Shown: positions 1 to 8,819 of the stretch, one piece after another | Layout: each line of letters begins with the position of its first letter | How positions within the stretch are numbered: the stretch's first letter is position 1 | Assembly: GCA_020638695.1 (NCBI GenBank) | Contig: JACKIB010000001.1 | Coordinates: 186,001-250,000, forward strand | Reading direction: 5' to 3' | DNA: 64,000 nt | From: Planctomycetota bacterium | GTDB taxonomy: Bacteria; Planctomycetota; UBA1135; UBA2386 | The notes under the pieces: model-generated | What the model was told of the DNA's origin: nothing | The model's input: only the letters and a program-made list of their open reading frames with translations | The model's database searches: none | Program-made: the position numbers and the translations under genes

Positions 1-211
1 TGCACTCGTTGACCTCGGGGTCGATCGCCTGGATGAGCCGCTCGGCCCGCTTGATCTCGAACTCGACCGGGATCTTGCCGCGCAACGAGTTCCGCACGGT
101 GCTCCCGACGGTGCGGAAGTAGCTGCCACAGTGCTCGCCAAACAGAAGGAACCCGGCGGTCCCGGCCATCACGCCGGCGATCAGGGTCCACTTGATCATC
201 TTCTTGAACAT
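1..211 (-). CDS. N-terminal part of a membrane-anchored hypothetical protein (runs off the window)
   Basis: Only the first 70 codons are present; the gene continues beyond base 1. The ATG at 211 is preceded by a good Shine-Dalgarno (AAAGGAG, about 8 bases upstream). The product starts with MFKKMIKWTLIAGVMAG, one hydrophobic helix (about residues 6-24), and then a charged helical stretch ending EFEIKRAERLIQAIDPEV. From memory this resembles a common planctomycete family with one N-terminal membrane helix and a long coiled coil, of unknown function. That family match is inference; the helix, the charged region and the start site are directly visible. Confidence 0.75.
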   Translation of the reverse strand, partial: MFKKMIKWTLIAGVMAGTAGFLLFGEHCGSYFRTVGSTVRNSLRGKIPVEFEIKRAERLIQAIDPEVNEC

Positions 212-375
212 CCTCAGTGCTCCTTTGCGGTGGTTTCCGGGCGGCACGGCGGCCGCACCGAACCCCCTGCGCGGGCGGGCTCGGGACATTTCCAGATGGT
301 TCGGGAAGGGTCGAAAAAGGGTGTGCCAGGGCGTCGCCGGGGATGGCACCGGTGGCTCCGGGCGGCGCCGCGGGG

Positions 376-2061
376 CTACAGCCGCACGGTCTGCTCGGCC
401 AGGCTGCAGTCGAGGGAGCTCTCGGCCAGGGCGACCTTGGCACGGGGGTCCCAGAGCACCAACCGGGCGGGACCGCGCGGCAAGAGGAGCAGCGCCGACC
501 AGACCACCGGCGATCCCGCCGCCCCCGGCATCAACTCGCCGTGCAGCGCTGCCGATTCCCGGCCGAGCTCGGAGTCGACCAGCAGCACGCACTCCCCAAC
601 GGCCCGGTCCAGCGCACCGGACTCGACGAACACCGTGACCCGCGTCGCGGGACGGAGGTCCACCCTGGCCGCCGCCCCACTCAGGTCGACGCGAGCGGCG
701 GACAGGTAGCTCTGGCTGCGGCCGATTACGTCGAGGAAGCACCTCCCGCGCACGGAACACACCGTGCCTCGCTCCGCTGACCAACGGTAGGTGCCGAGGT
801 ATTTCCCTCCGCCGCGGTCCAGGCCACAGCGATCGCTGACTCGCCGCCGGACCATCACCGGGAATGCCGTCGGCGCGGCTCCCTCCAGGGCGACCGCGCA
901 GCGAGCCGTATTCCACCACAGTGTGGTGCGCAGCGGCGGCGTGTCGTGCGGGAACACGTCGACCGAGATCGCCGGGTCACCGCGCCCGTCCTCCCCCGCG
1001 AGCACGCCGTCGGGCAGCGCGCGGAGCGCGTATCGACCGGCGGGTAGGCTGGCGTTCACCTCGACCCGGCCGCGCTGAGCTCGGTAGCGGAGCGGAAAGT
1101 AGCGTGGTCCCCCGCCGAGGTTCTCGAGGTACAGCACCACCGGCTCGGCGACAGCCGGCGGTGCACCGCTCGTGAGAACCAGTGTCAGGTTGCCACGCGC
1201 CCGTGGTCGAGCGACCCGCACCAGCACATCGTGATCCGGAGCACCCGGGCGCCGCATCACCACGGCACGCGCCGTTCCCTGCGACTCGGGGGCGACGCCG
1301 GCAGGGGTGACCATGTACATCGCCGGCTCACCGAGCGGGAATGCCGCGTGGCCCGCCGCATCGAGTTGCGTCGTCGCGACCCTTCGAGCCGGGCCGCCCT
1401 GCGGTACTTCGCGCCGGTGCAGCGTGACACTCCCGCGGTCGATCGCCCGCAGGGTCTCGGCGAGCACGAAGGTGTGCAGCCGCGGTTTGCCGCGTTCGAG
1501 TGCGACGTGCTCGCGCTGGGTCTCACCCGCGGCGCGCGGCGCCAGCAGCAGGTAACGAACCATGCTGCTGTTCGGACCGGTTGACAGGGTGTGCACGCGC
1601 CCGAAGGTCCAGGCGCCGGGCGGAACACGCAGTGCCGCACGACCCGACCGGACCTCGGTCACCTGGCACCGCGGATCGCGCGAACCGTCGCGCCGCGCCG
1701 CCAGGATCCCGGAGCCGAACAGCACTGGGTCGGCCGCGCAGAGGTACACGAGCTCACCCCGGTCGAGCGGCGCGCCGTCGAGCGTGACCCACAGCCCGCC
1801 GGGTTCCGCGTCGGGCTGTGTCGTCGTAGTCCGCGCCAGCGAGCTCGGTGTCGCAGCCCCAGCCGCTGACGACTGCAGCTCGGCACGCGCAGCATCGCTC
1901 GGACTGTCCGAACGTGGTGACCCGGAACCGATTGGCAGCGCGCTGTCGTGCGGACCGGCCGCTTCCGCCGGCAAGAACGATCGCCACCAGAAGGACAACA
2001 ACCCGCAGAGAAGAGCCAGGCCCACGATCGCGCCCAGTCTCACTTCCCCCTTCCCTCGCAT
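376..2061 (-). CDS. membrane-anchored extracytoplasmic hypothetical protein
   Basis: About 561 residues. One N-terminal membrane segment (GAIVGLALLCGLLSFWW, about residues 9-25) is followed by a Ser/Thr/Ala/Pro-rich linker to about residue 85. The long remainder is rich in short beta-type stretches with scattered cysteines and looks like consecutive beta-sandwich modules. No catalytic motif was recognised. The start is uncertain: the frame is open upstream to about 2454, but that part overlaps the FG-GAP gene. The ATG at 2061 puts the hydrophobic segment near the N-terminus; an ATG at 2118 is the alternative. No strong ribosome binding site precedes either. It follows the FG-GAP gene on the same strand and may be co-transcribed. 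Confidence 0.7.
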   Translation of the reverse strand: MRGKGEVRLGAIVGLALLCGLLSFWWRSFLPAEAAGPHDSALPIGSGSPRSDSPSDAARAELQSSAAGAATPSSLARTTTTQPDAEPGGLWVTLDGAPLDRGELVYLCAADPVLFGSGILAARRDGSRDPRCQVTEVRSGRAALRVPPGAWTFGRVHTLSTGPNSSMVRYLLLAPRAAGETQREHVALERGKPRLHTFVLAETLRAIDRGSVTLHRREVPQGGPARRVATTQLDAAGHAAFPLGEPAMYMVTPAGVAPESQGTARAVVMRRPGAPDHDVLVRVARPRARGNLTLVLTSGAPPAVAEPVVLYLENLGGGPRYFPLRYRAQRGRVEVNASLPAGRYALRALPDGVLAGEDGRGDPAISVDVFPHDTPPLRTTLWWNTARCAVALEGAAPTAFPVMVRRRVSDRCGLDRGGGKYLGTYRWSAERGTVCSVRGRCFLDVIGRSQSYLSAARVDLSGAAARVDLRPATRVTVFVESGALDRAVGECVLLVDSELGRESAALHGELMPGAAGSPVVWSALLLLPRGPARLVLWDPRAKVALAESSLDCSLAEQTVRL

Positions 2062-2239
2062 ATCGCGGCTGAGGTCGCGCTCGAGTCCTCGGATGAGCGT
2101 GGCACGTCGAGCAGCCATGGGGCGACACAGGCTTGTTGGTACGCACTTTCCGAGTCGATGCCCATACGCACGCACACTCCACCGCTCGGGCGAGGGATCG
2201 GGCGTCGCCGCGCGCGGCTCGATCGACGGCCCTGCCAGT

Positions 2240-3871
2240 TCATTGCAGCCGCAACCACGCCGGGTTGCTCGCCAACACCGGCCCTGCACTGTCGAACACC
2301 AGGAACGCGTGGTGCAGCGTGAACGGCGGGATGTCCGACACGGCGGGTGGCAGCACGAACTGCACCGTGGCACGCCCGCTGGCGTCCAGTGCGCCCCGCG
2401 CAGCGGGTAGGAATGGCGGGTTCGGTACCGCCAGCAGGGCACGGGTGTACGCATCGAAGTCGAGCGGCAGCCGCAACCCGCCGAGCTGGATCCCGACGCG
2501 TGTACCGGTCACGGAGCCGAGCAGCCAGTAGGTGCGGTTGGCGTGCGCCGTGCCGGCGTCGAGCGTGAGGGTCTGAGTGCCGCCCTGGCCGAGGGGAAGG
2601 GTGTAGGTGTCGGTGAGCAGCTGGACCGGACGGGTCGAGTAGATGTGCTCGCTCATCAGGGTGTCCTTGAACTGCACGCCCGAGATCACCAGGTCCGGAC
2701 TCCCGTCCTGGTCGAAGTCGTGGCCACCGCCACCGATCGACACCCCGAACCACGATTCGCCCGGCTGCGCCCGGATCGTGCTCAACACCTTGCCAGACTT
2801 TCCGGAGAACAGACGAACGTACCCACCGCCTGCGGGCAGGATCGCACCGCCCTGCGGCGCGCCGACCGCGAAGTCCGGAATGCGGTCTCCGTCGATGTCG
2901 CCGAGCGAAGAGACTGTGAGTCCGAACTGGTCTCCCGCACCGTCACCGACTACGCGGTAGAGGAGTCGCCCGGACCTGCCTGAATAGACCTGCGCGTAGC
3001 CAGGATTGCGCAGGGTCGTGGTCTCGTCAGCTCCCACGATGAAGTCGTGGCAGCCATCGCCATCCAAGTCCCCGAGTCCTGCGACGGCGTGGAAGTGTCC
3101 ATTGACGGTCGAGCCCCACAACTTGTAGAGCACGGTTCCGCTCCGACCCGAGATCACCGTGACGCTTCCCGACCCCAGCAGGGTGCCGCTCTCGTCGGGT
3201 GACCCGGCAACGTAGTCATCGATACCGTCCCCGTCGACGTCACCCAGGCGCGCAACGGAGGTCCCGAGCTTCGGCCGAAAGCCTGTGCCGACAACCGAGT
3301 AAAGGACCTTCCCCGCCTTGCTGGACAACGCGTACACCTCGCCCGTCTCCAGCGCTCCAGCACTGGTCATCGGTGCGCCGACGATGATGTCCTCGAGCCC
3401 ATCACCGTCGAGGTCGCTGACGACGGTTGTGGCCGAACCGAAGTACCGCGACCGGGCTGGACCGGACAGGGTCGTCAGACGAGTTCCCGTGCGCCCCGAG
3501 AGCACCGCCACGTACCCGGACCCACCGTTCGCTCCCGCCCCGAAGGGTGCACCCGCAAGGATCTCGTGGCAGCCGTCCGCATCCAGGTCTGTGATGCTGG
3601 CTAGAGAGTAGCCCAACGCTGCCCCCGGACCCGTACCCATCACGCCCCAACAAGTCCGAAGGTCCCTACCGGAATAGAGGCGGACGCGCCCTTCGAGCAC
3701 GCCACCAGTCTGCCAAGCTCCAACTACGAGGTCCGAGTACCCATCCCCGTTCACGTCGGGAACAACCCGAGACACGTTGAATCGCCCATCGCGAATCGAC
3801 AGTAGTCGGTCCTGCGCTGGCAACGTGCCGGCGAACAGGGCCAAGATCACGTGGCACCCTACTCCTCGCAT
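2240..3871 (-). CDS. secreted FG-GAP repeat (integrin alpha-like beta-propeller) protein
   Basis: About 543 residues from the ATG at 3871. The N-terminus MRGVGCHVILALFAGTLPAQ is a signal peptide with cleavage expected after AQ. The mature part carries seven FG-GAP/VCBS-type repeats, each with an Asp-rich calcium loop followed by a hydrophobic strand, for example DVNGDGYSDLVVGA, DLDGDGLEDIIVGAP, DVDGDGIDDYVAGSP and DIDGDRIPDFAVGAP. That count fits a seven-bladed propeller. A C-terminal beta domain of about 130 residues follows. Such proteins are secreted or surface-attached, with adhesion or ligand-binding roles proposed. An in-frame ATG at 3940 would bury the signal peptide, so 3871 is preferred. 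Confidence 0.88.
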   Translation of the reverse strand: MRGVGCHVILALFAGTLPAQDRLLSIRDGRFNVSRVVPDVNGDGYSDLVVGAWQTGGVLEGRVRLYSGRDLRTCWGVMGTGPGAALGYSLASITDLDADGCHEILAGAPFGAGANGGSGYVAVLSGRTGTRLTTLSGPARSRYFGSATTVVSDLDGDGLEDIIVGAPMTSAGALETGEVYALSSKAGKVLYSVVGTGFRPKLGTSVARLGDVDGDGIDDYVAGSPDESGTLLGSGSVTVISGRSGTVLYKLWGSTVNGHFHAVAGLGDLDGDGCHDFIVGADETTTLRNPGYAQVYSGRSGRLLYRVVGDGAGDQFGLTVSSLGDIDGDRIPDFAVGAPQGGAILPAGGGYVRLFSGKSGKVLSTIRAQPGESWFGVSIGGGGHDFDQDGSPDLVISGVQFKDTLMSEHIYSTRPVQLLTDTYTLPLGQGGTQTLTLDAGTAHANRTYWLLGSVTGTRVGIQLGGLRLPLDFDAYTRALLAVPNPPFLPAARGALDASGRATVQFVLPPAVSDIPPFTLHHAFLVFDSAGPVLASNPAWLRLQ

Positions 3872-4098
3872 CGGATTCGCTACTTTTCTACGAACACATG
3901 AAACGACTGCAAATTGGACGAAACTGCTGTTCCAGACCACGTACCGCCTCTCCGCGTATTCGCTGGACTCATGCTGCTATCGAAGCCCTGTTCGACCGAG
4001 ACGCGCACGCCGAGGAGTTCAGCCCCCGAAGTCCGGTCATCCTCCGTGTGCTGGAGCTGCGTTCGATAGAGGGGAATCTGACTGAGCCCCCCTAGGCA
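3872..4098. other. AT-richer intergenic leader upstream of the FG-GAP gene
   Basis: Base composition is visibly less GC-rich than the surrounding genes, with T/A-rich patches around 3885-3935. This fits a promoter and 5' leader region for the minus-strand FG-GAP gene. No convincing -35/-10 pair or convincing gene was seen. A short plus-strand open frame (3898-4095) has no recognisable family. Confidence 0.35.
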
Positions 4099-6576
4099 TC
4101 AGTTCGAGAACCCGTCTACGGCGGTCACAGGCTTCACTCCCAGTAGAGCGCTGATTTTCTGGAAGTTCGCCTCCGTCACCGCTGGCCCAACGTACGCCCC
4201 GTAGTCCAGCCACCGATGCGACAGCGTGCTCGACGGCGGCCCCGTCACGGTTACTGACCCACCCATCGCCGCGCTCCCCGGCGGATTCACGCGGTTGGTC
4301 CACGGGTTCACGTACAGCAAGCTGTTGTAGAGCGAGCTGCAACTCCACCAGATCGGATTCACCGGGCTGTTTCCGAGCGCCACGTGCCACCACGGGTGCA
4401 CGTCCGGCAGCAGATGCGGGGTGACGTCGGCGAACGTCGGCACGTAGAAGCCGGCACAGGTGACCGGGGTCGTGCGGCTGGTGAAGCGCCACGGCTCGAA
4501 GAACAACCCGCCATTCGGCGCGCAGTTCGCCATCCCGATCCCGGTCACGGACGGCGGGGAGAACCACGGCACCGAAGGCGGCATCGGCGACGCCGTCACG
4601 TAGTTGAGCGGATAGTGCAGCCAACCCAGCGTGACCGGCGTGGTGCTGCAGCTGCCCTGGCGCGACGGCCAATCGACCATCCGCAGCTGCGGCGTGGCTT
4701 GGCTCTGGACGACGAACGAGGTGTTCTGGGTCGGCGGGCCGATGTACCACAGGTACCGGTTGTCCATCGGCAATGGGCTCAGCGCATTGGGGTTGCTCGG
4801 CAGGACCACGTTGCTGGTCGCGTGGAGGAACGACGTGGTTCCAAAGCGGTATCCCGCGACGATCAGCTCGCCCATCTCGTCGGCACCGATATCGATCGAC
4901 ACCCCACCGAACCCGGTGTTCGGGTAGAGCGGGTGGTCGTGCAGGCGCGGATTCCCGTGCCCCTCCATGTCCCAGATCCAAGTGTTGTACGGGAAGTTCG
5001 GATAGTCCGGATCGGTCGACGGCAGGAGCTGTCCAGGCGGCTCGACGGTGAGCCCATTGCGCTGGGTGATCGAGGTCCCCCAGTAGCCGGCGTCCACCAG
5101 CGGGTTGAGGGCCGAGGTCGGACTTTGCAGGTCCGGCACACGAATCCCCGGGGTGGGCGAGTTCCAGGTTCCCGAATCCGTCACGACCGGTGCGAGGCGG
5201 AAATCGTGTGGAGAGCCGTCGAAGTTTGGATTGCCTGTTGGCCCCAGGAATCCCGCGGGCAGCGTGGTCCCGCTTCCCGAGGTGAGATACGACACAGCGT
5301 TGCAGAACAGGTCGCGCACGAACAGGATACCAGGTGAGACCCCCGCGCCTGCCGTCAGGGAGTAGCCGGTGTATCGAGACAGGTTCACCGCGGGGGCTAG
5401 CGCCGACGCGGGTGGCGTCGTCGACCGGACAAGGGTCACCCCCCAGGCCGGGGGCAAAAAAGTCGTCGGTAGGTTCACATTGCCGGGCGGCAGTGTCGGA
5501 GGGTCCCCGGCAGTGGACTCGTAGGCGTTGAAGTCGCGGTACGTGTTCGACGTCGTCAGTGTGTTCAGGTCGTCGTAGTGGATCCCCTGGAACCCCATGC
5601 GAGCGAACGGGAAACTGGTTGGTTCCCAGAGTTGCCACAGCGGTTGGTTGAGGGGCGGCGTGTTCTGATTGCCGAAGGGACAACCTCCGGACACGCCTGG
5701 AGCGTAGCCCATGCCGTTCCAGTAAGGCTGGAACACGTTGTTCACCACAACCAGCTTGGAGATCCCGTAGGCGGGGGTTGACGGGGTGTAGCCGACCCCC
5801 GCTTGCCCGTTCCACACGCCGACGCCGTTGGCAACGAACGTGTTGTTGATGATGCGGGTGCCGTCGTGACCCTGCGTGTCCTCCGGCGCCGCCGCGACGC
5901 TGATCCCGACCATGTTGGCGAAGAACACGCAGTTGCTGATGCATGGCTTCGAACGAACAGACGGCCCGATGTAGATCGCGGCATTCTCCTTGGGAGCCGG
6001 ATAGTTGCCCCCGGGATCCCGAATCGCTCCGTGCACCGTGATGCTGTCGAGGAAGGTCCCATCTCCGTCACACAACACCGACTGCTGGTCGGCCGAAGTC
6101 GTGGTGACGCCAAACTCGAACGCCGGACCCGGTCGATTGGAGCCAGTCGTCGCACCGGCGTCGTACAACTCGATCCAGGTGTTGAGCGCGCTGGTGCCCT
6201 GGATGCTCACCCACCGCGGCACACGGATCGGGAAGACTTCGCGGTTGTGTCGCAGGCCATTCGACCAGTCGTAGATCTCCGGCCCGGGATACTGGTTGGC
6301 CCCATCGAACGGCTGTCCTGCGGCGTACACGCCGGGCATCAGGTGTACGATCGCGTGCGACCACGTGACGTTGTAGGTCGTGTTGGACACCGGGTCGGTC
6401 CACGAGGTGTTCTTCGGCAGCGCCGGGATACTGGCGATCGCTGCGGTCATGGTGCGGAACGGCACCGGATCGTGCACACCTCCGTTCGGTCCGATCGCTC
6501 CAGCACCCATCACCGTAGACTCGAGCGGACACTTCCGCCAGCCCACCTCCCCATCGGGAATACTCCCGATACCCAT
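4099..6576 (-). CDS. large right-handed beta-helix (pectate-lyase-fold-like) protein without a visible signal peptide
   Basis: About 825 residues from the ATG at 6576. The N-terminal part has the pattern DPVPFRTMTAAIASIP, typical of secreted DUF1565/parallel beta-helix proteins (PF-x-T-x-x-A-I). A region rich in short 'IxNCxFxxN / VVNNVF' strands follows, as in beta-helix coils (about residues 160-270). Later comes GGVSIDIGADEMGE, the G-A-D-E signature common at the end of planctomycete beta-helix domains. The C-terminal 180 residues look like a separate Pro/Ser/Thr-rich beta domain. No signal peptide is seen from this start; upstream codons overlap the anti-sigma gene. The start may be wrong or the gene 5'-truncated. 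It lies 34 bp downstream of the sigma/anti-sigma pair. Confidence 0.75.
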   Translation of the reverse strand: MGIGSIPDGEVGWRKCPLESTVMGAGAIGPNGGVHDPVPFRTMTAAIASIPALPKNTSWTDPVSNTTYNVTWSHAIVHLMPGVYAAGQPFDGANQYPGPEIYDWSNGLRHNREVFPIRVPRWVSIQGTSALNTWIELYDAGATTGSNRPGPAFEFGVTTTSADQQSVLCDGDGTFLDSITVHGAIRDPGGNYPAPKENAAIYIGPSVRSKPCISNCVFFANMVGISVAAAPEDTQGHDGTRIINNTFVANGVGVWNGQAGVGYTPSTPAYGISKLVVVNNVFQPYWNGMGYAPGVSGGCPFGNQNTPPLNQPLWQLWEPTSFPFARMGFQGIHYDDLNTLTTSNTYRDFNAYESTAGDPPTLPPGNVNLPTTFLPPAWGVTLVRSTTPPASALAPAVNLSRYTGYSLTAGAGVSPGILFVRDLFCNAVSYLTSGSGTTLPAGFLGPTGNPNFDGSPHDFRLAPVVTDSGTWNSPTPGIRVPDLQSPTSALNPLVDAGYWGTSITQRNGLTVEPPGQLLPSTDPDYPNFPYNTWIWDMEGHGNPRLHDHPLYPNTGFGGVSIDIGADEMGELIVAGYRFGTTSFLHATSNVVLPSNPNALSPLPMDNRYLWYIGPPTQNTSFVVQSQATPQLRMVDWPSRQGSCSTTPVTLGWLHYPLNYVTASPMPPSVPWFSPPSVTGIGMANCAPNGGLFFEPWRFTSRTTPVTCAGFYVPTFADVTPHLLPDVHPWWHVALGNSPVNPIWWSCSSLYNSLLYVNPWTNRVNPPGSAAMGGSVTVTGPPSSTLSHRWLDYGAYVGPAVTEANFQKISALLGVKPVTAVDGFSN

Positions 6577-6610
6577 GCCTCGGGCCGCCCGCCGTCTGGA
6601 CTGTCGGGAC

Positions 6611-6916
6611 TCAAGCCCCGGACGCCCGGCGCAGCTCCGAGATCGTAGAGCGCAGCAGCCGGTCCTCGAGCCCGGACAGGTGCGCACGGTCGGCATCCCG
6701 CTGTTGCGAGCGCAGGTCTTCCAGCACCGCGCTGCAGTACGGACACCCGCTTTCCTCCAGGTGGAACCGCACGAACTCCTCGGCCCCGCCGGTCAGCGCC
6801 CCCGCGTCGAACGCCTGCAGGATGTTCGGGTGTGGACACGACACGCGCTCCTCCCGCCACACCGTGGCAACGGTGAACGCCAGGTCGTCCTCGGTCGGCT
6901 CGTCGCGATGCGCCAT
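6611..6916 (-). CDS. small zinc-binding anti-sigma-like protein
   Basis: 101 residues. The sequence contains CPHPNIL (about residue 25) and then HLEESGCPYC (about residues 53-62), i.e. Cys, His, His and CxxC spaced as in zinc-binding anti-sigma domains of the zf-HC2 type. A charged helical C-terminus follows. No transmembrane segment is present, so it would be a soluble regulator. The ATG at 6916 lies two bases after the stop codon of the ECF sigma gene (6919-6921), so the two are probably translated together. In such pairs the small protein normally binds and restrains the sigma factor. The role is inferred from the zinc motif and position. Confidence 0.75.
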   Translation of the reverse strand: MAHRDEPTEDDLAFTVATVWREERVSCPHPNILQAFDAGALTGGAEEFVRFHLEESGCPYCSAVLEDLRSQQRDADRAHLSGLEDRLLRSTISELRRASGA

Positions 6917-6918
6917 GG

Positions 6919-7569
6919 CTACCGCGCCCCCGGCTCCCAGAGCCCACCGAACAGACTGTGGTTCGGGTCGTTCTGCCGCGCTAGCCCGCGCAGCTTGTCG
7001 ATCGCGCGGAACTTGATCCCAGCGACCGCCTTCTCGTCGGCGATCCCGAAGCGACGCGCCGCGTCCTTGTTGCGGCCGCCGAGCACGAACAGGTACTCCA
7101 GCACCTGGAGCTTCTGGAACTCGCCGGCAGCCCACAGCTCGCCGACCAACTCGCGCAGGATCTTGCCCAGCACCCGCCGGCGACGATCCGTGCTCTCCCG
7201 GCTCACCGCGGTCTCCGGCGCGGCAGCGGACGAGCTGGCCAAGTTGTCGATCCACACCATGCTGGCATCGCGTTGGTCGTCGCGCTGCGGCGAGATCAAC
7301 TGCACCTTGTGCTTGCGGTAGTGGTCGATCACCCGGTTCTTGGCGATACCGAACAGGAACTGGTCGAGGGTGTAGCTCGGGTCGAAGCCGTCGATCCCGC
7401 GCACCGCGCCGAGGAACACGTCCTGCGTGATGTCCTCCGCGGTCTGGTGGTCGGCCACGTAGCGCTTGACGAAGAAGTAGATGCGGCGGAAGTAGTCGGC
7501 CTGGAGATCGGACCAGGCCTGCTCCGACTTCGCCTGCAGCTGTTGGATGTCGTGGGCGCCCGCGCTCAT
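6919..7569 (-). CDS. ECF-subfamily RNA polymerase sigma factor
   Basis: 216 residues. Region 2 covers about residues 15-85, with the core-binding helix AEDITQDVFLGAV and the -10-recognition part FGIAKNRVIDHYRKH. Region 4 (about residues 135-200) has a helix-turn-helix around NKDAARRFGIADEKAVAGIKFRAIDKLRGL. A variable acidic/Ser-Ala linker separates them. This is the two-domain layout of ECF sigma factors. The gene is 10 bp downstream of the kinase and two bases upstream of the anti-sigma-like gene. The target promoters cannot be read from this window, but the adjacent beta-helix gene is a natural candidate. Confidence 0.92.
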   Translation of the reverse strand: MSAGAHDIQQLQAKSEQAWSDLQADYFRRIYFFVKRYVADHQTAEDITQDVFLGAVRGIDGFDPSYTLDQFLFGIAKNRVIDHYRKHKVQLISPQRDDQRDASMVWIDNLASSSAAAPETAVSRESTDRRRRVLGKILRELVGELWAAGEFQKLQVLEYLFVLGGRNKDAARRFGIADEKAVAGIKFRAIDKLRGLARQNDPNHSLFGGLWEPGAR

Positions 7570-7579
7570 GGGCTCGCCA

Positions 7580-8806
7580 TCATGCCCAGAACGCCGTCAG
7601 GAATACGACCGCCAACCCGACCAGCAGGCCGATGATCAGCAGGTAGCCGAGCACCCGCAGCAGCACGCCGAGGATCTGGAACGGCAGGCGCAGCAGGAAC
7701 ACCAACCCCTGGCCGAGCGCGACGCTGATCAGTCGGATCGGGCCGATCACCACCAGGATCAGCAGCTCGAACACCTTCAGCACCCCGCGCACGACTCCGC
7801 CCAGCACCCCCAAGGGAGCCGGCGCCGGGCGCGCCTGCAGAGGCCGGGTCCGGGCCGCCTCGGGGGGCAGCGGCGGCGGCCCCTCGTCGACCGGTGCGGG
7901 CCCCGGCCCGGGACGCGACTCGAACACGATGCTGTCGCCGAGCGACACCGGGGCGTTGAGATCGGCCAGCAGCTCGGCGACCGACTGGTAGCGCGCGTCC
8001 GGGTTCTTGGCCAGGCAGCGGGCGATCACCGCGCGTTCACGCGGGTGCAGATCGCTGGGGAAGCTCGGCTGCTCGTGCTCGTGCTTGTGCAGCACCTGCC
8101 ACTCGGTGTCGCCGCGGAACGGCACGTCGCCGGTCAAGCACTCGAACAGGATCACCCCGAGCGAGTAGACGTCGCTGCGCGCGTCGCCGACGCGTTGCAG
8201 CATCTCGGGAGCCATGTAGTACGGCGTACCACGCCCGAACGACAGCGAGTTGCGCGACTCGGTGACCAGCTTCGACAGCCCGTAGTCGCCGACCCGCGCG
8301 ATGTCGCCGCGCAAGAAGATGTTCGCCGGCTTGAGGTCGAAGTGCACCAGCGAGTGCTCGTGGATCGCCTGGATGCCGCGCGCCGCCTGGATGAAGATCC
8401 GCAGCGCGTCCTCGCGCTGCATCCGACCTTCCTCGAGCCGCTTGCGCAGCGTCGCCTCGCCGGCGTAGCTCATCACGATGAACGGGATCCCGTCGACTTC
8501 GCCCTTGTCCTCGATCGACACCAAGTTGGGGTGGTCGATCTGCGCGAAGTAGCGCACGGTGTCCAGCTCGCGCATCACCGCGTCGCGCACCACCTCGTCG
8601 TCGACCTTGAGGAACTTGATCGCGTAGTCCTTGCCGATCGACTCCTTGCGGGCCTTGTAGACCAACCCGAACACGCCCCCGCCCAACTTGTTGATGATCT
8701 CGAATCCCGGCACGTAGCCGGGCTTTCGGTAGTTGGTGTAGAACGACTCCCAGTCGATCGGCTGGTGCGGCGTTTGTCCGGCGAGGGAAGTCATCGCGAG
8801 TTGCAT
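7580..8806 (-). CDS. membrane-anchored Ser/Thr protein kinase (non-RD type)
   Basis: 408 residues. The Hanks-type kinase domain is at about 34-300: glycine loop LGGGVFGLVY (41-50), ATP-binding Lys64 in YAIKFLK, Glu80, catalytic loop HFDLKPANIF (155-164), metal-binding motif DYG (174-176), APE (199-201) and SDVYSLGVILFE. Two departures are visible: HFD instead of HRD in the catalytic loop, and DYG instead of DFG. Catalytic Asp157, Lys159 and Asn162 are retained, so activity is expected without the usual RD-type activation. A Pro-rich linker (about 300-340) leads to a long hydrophobic C-terminal region (about 345-408) that should anchor it in the membrane. It probably feeds the sigma/anti-sigma pair downstream. 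Start choice is between 8806 and 8794. Confidence 0.92.
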   Translation of the reverse strand: MQLAMTSLAGQTPHQPIDWESFYTNYRKPGYVPGFEIINKLGGGVFGLVYKARKESIGKDYAIKFLKVDDEVVRDAVMRELDTVRYFAQIDHPNLVSIEDKGEVDGIPFIVMSYAGEATLRKRLEEGRMQREDALRIFIQAARGIQAIHEHSLVHFDLKPANIFLRGDIARVGDYGLSKLVTESRNSLSFGRGTPYYMAPEMLQRVGDARSDVYSLGVILFECLTGDVPFRGDTEWQVLHKHEHEQPSFPSDLHPRERAVIARCLAKNPDARYQSVAELLADLNAPVSLGDSIVFESRPGPGPAPVDEGPPPLPPEAARTRPLQARPAPAPLGVLGGVVRGVLKVFELLILVVIGPIRLISVALGQGLVFLLRLPFQILGVLLRVLGYLLIIGLLVGLAVVFLTAFWA

Positions 8807-8819
8807 GGTAGCGGTCGGT

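Noticed and set aside
2059..2080. Fourth family B copy
   Set aside because: Similarity (TATCGCGGCTGAGGTCGC) covers only 18 bases at a gene start; chance is likely.
3898..4095. 65-codon plus-strand frame in the AT-richer leader
   Set aside because: No family, no ribosome binding site and no clear coding character; it overlaps the likely promoter region of the minus-strand gene.
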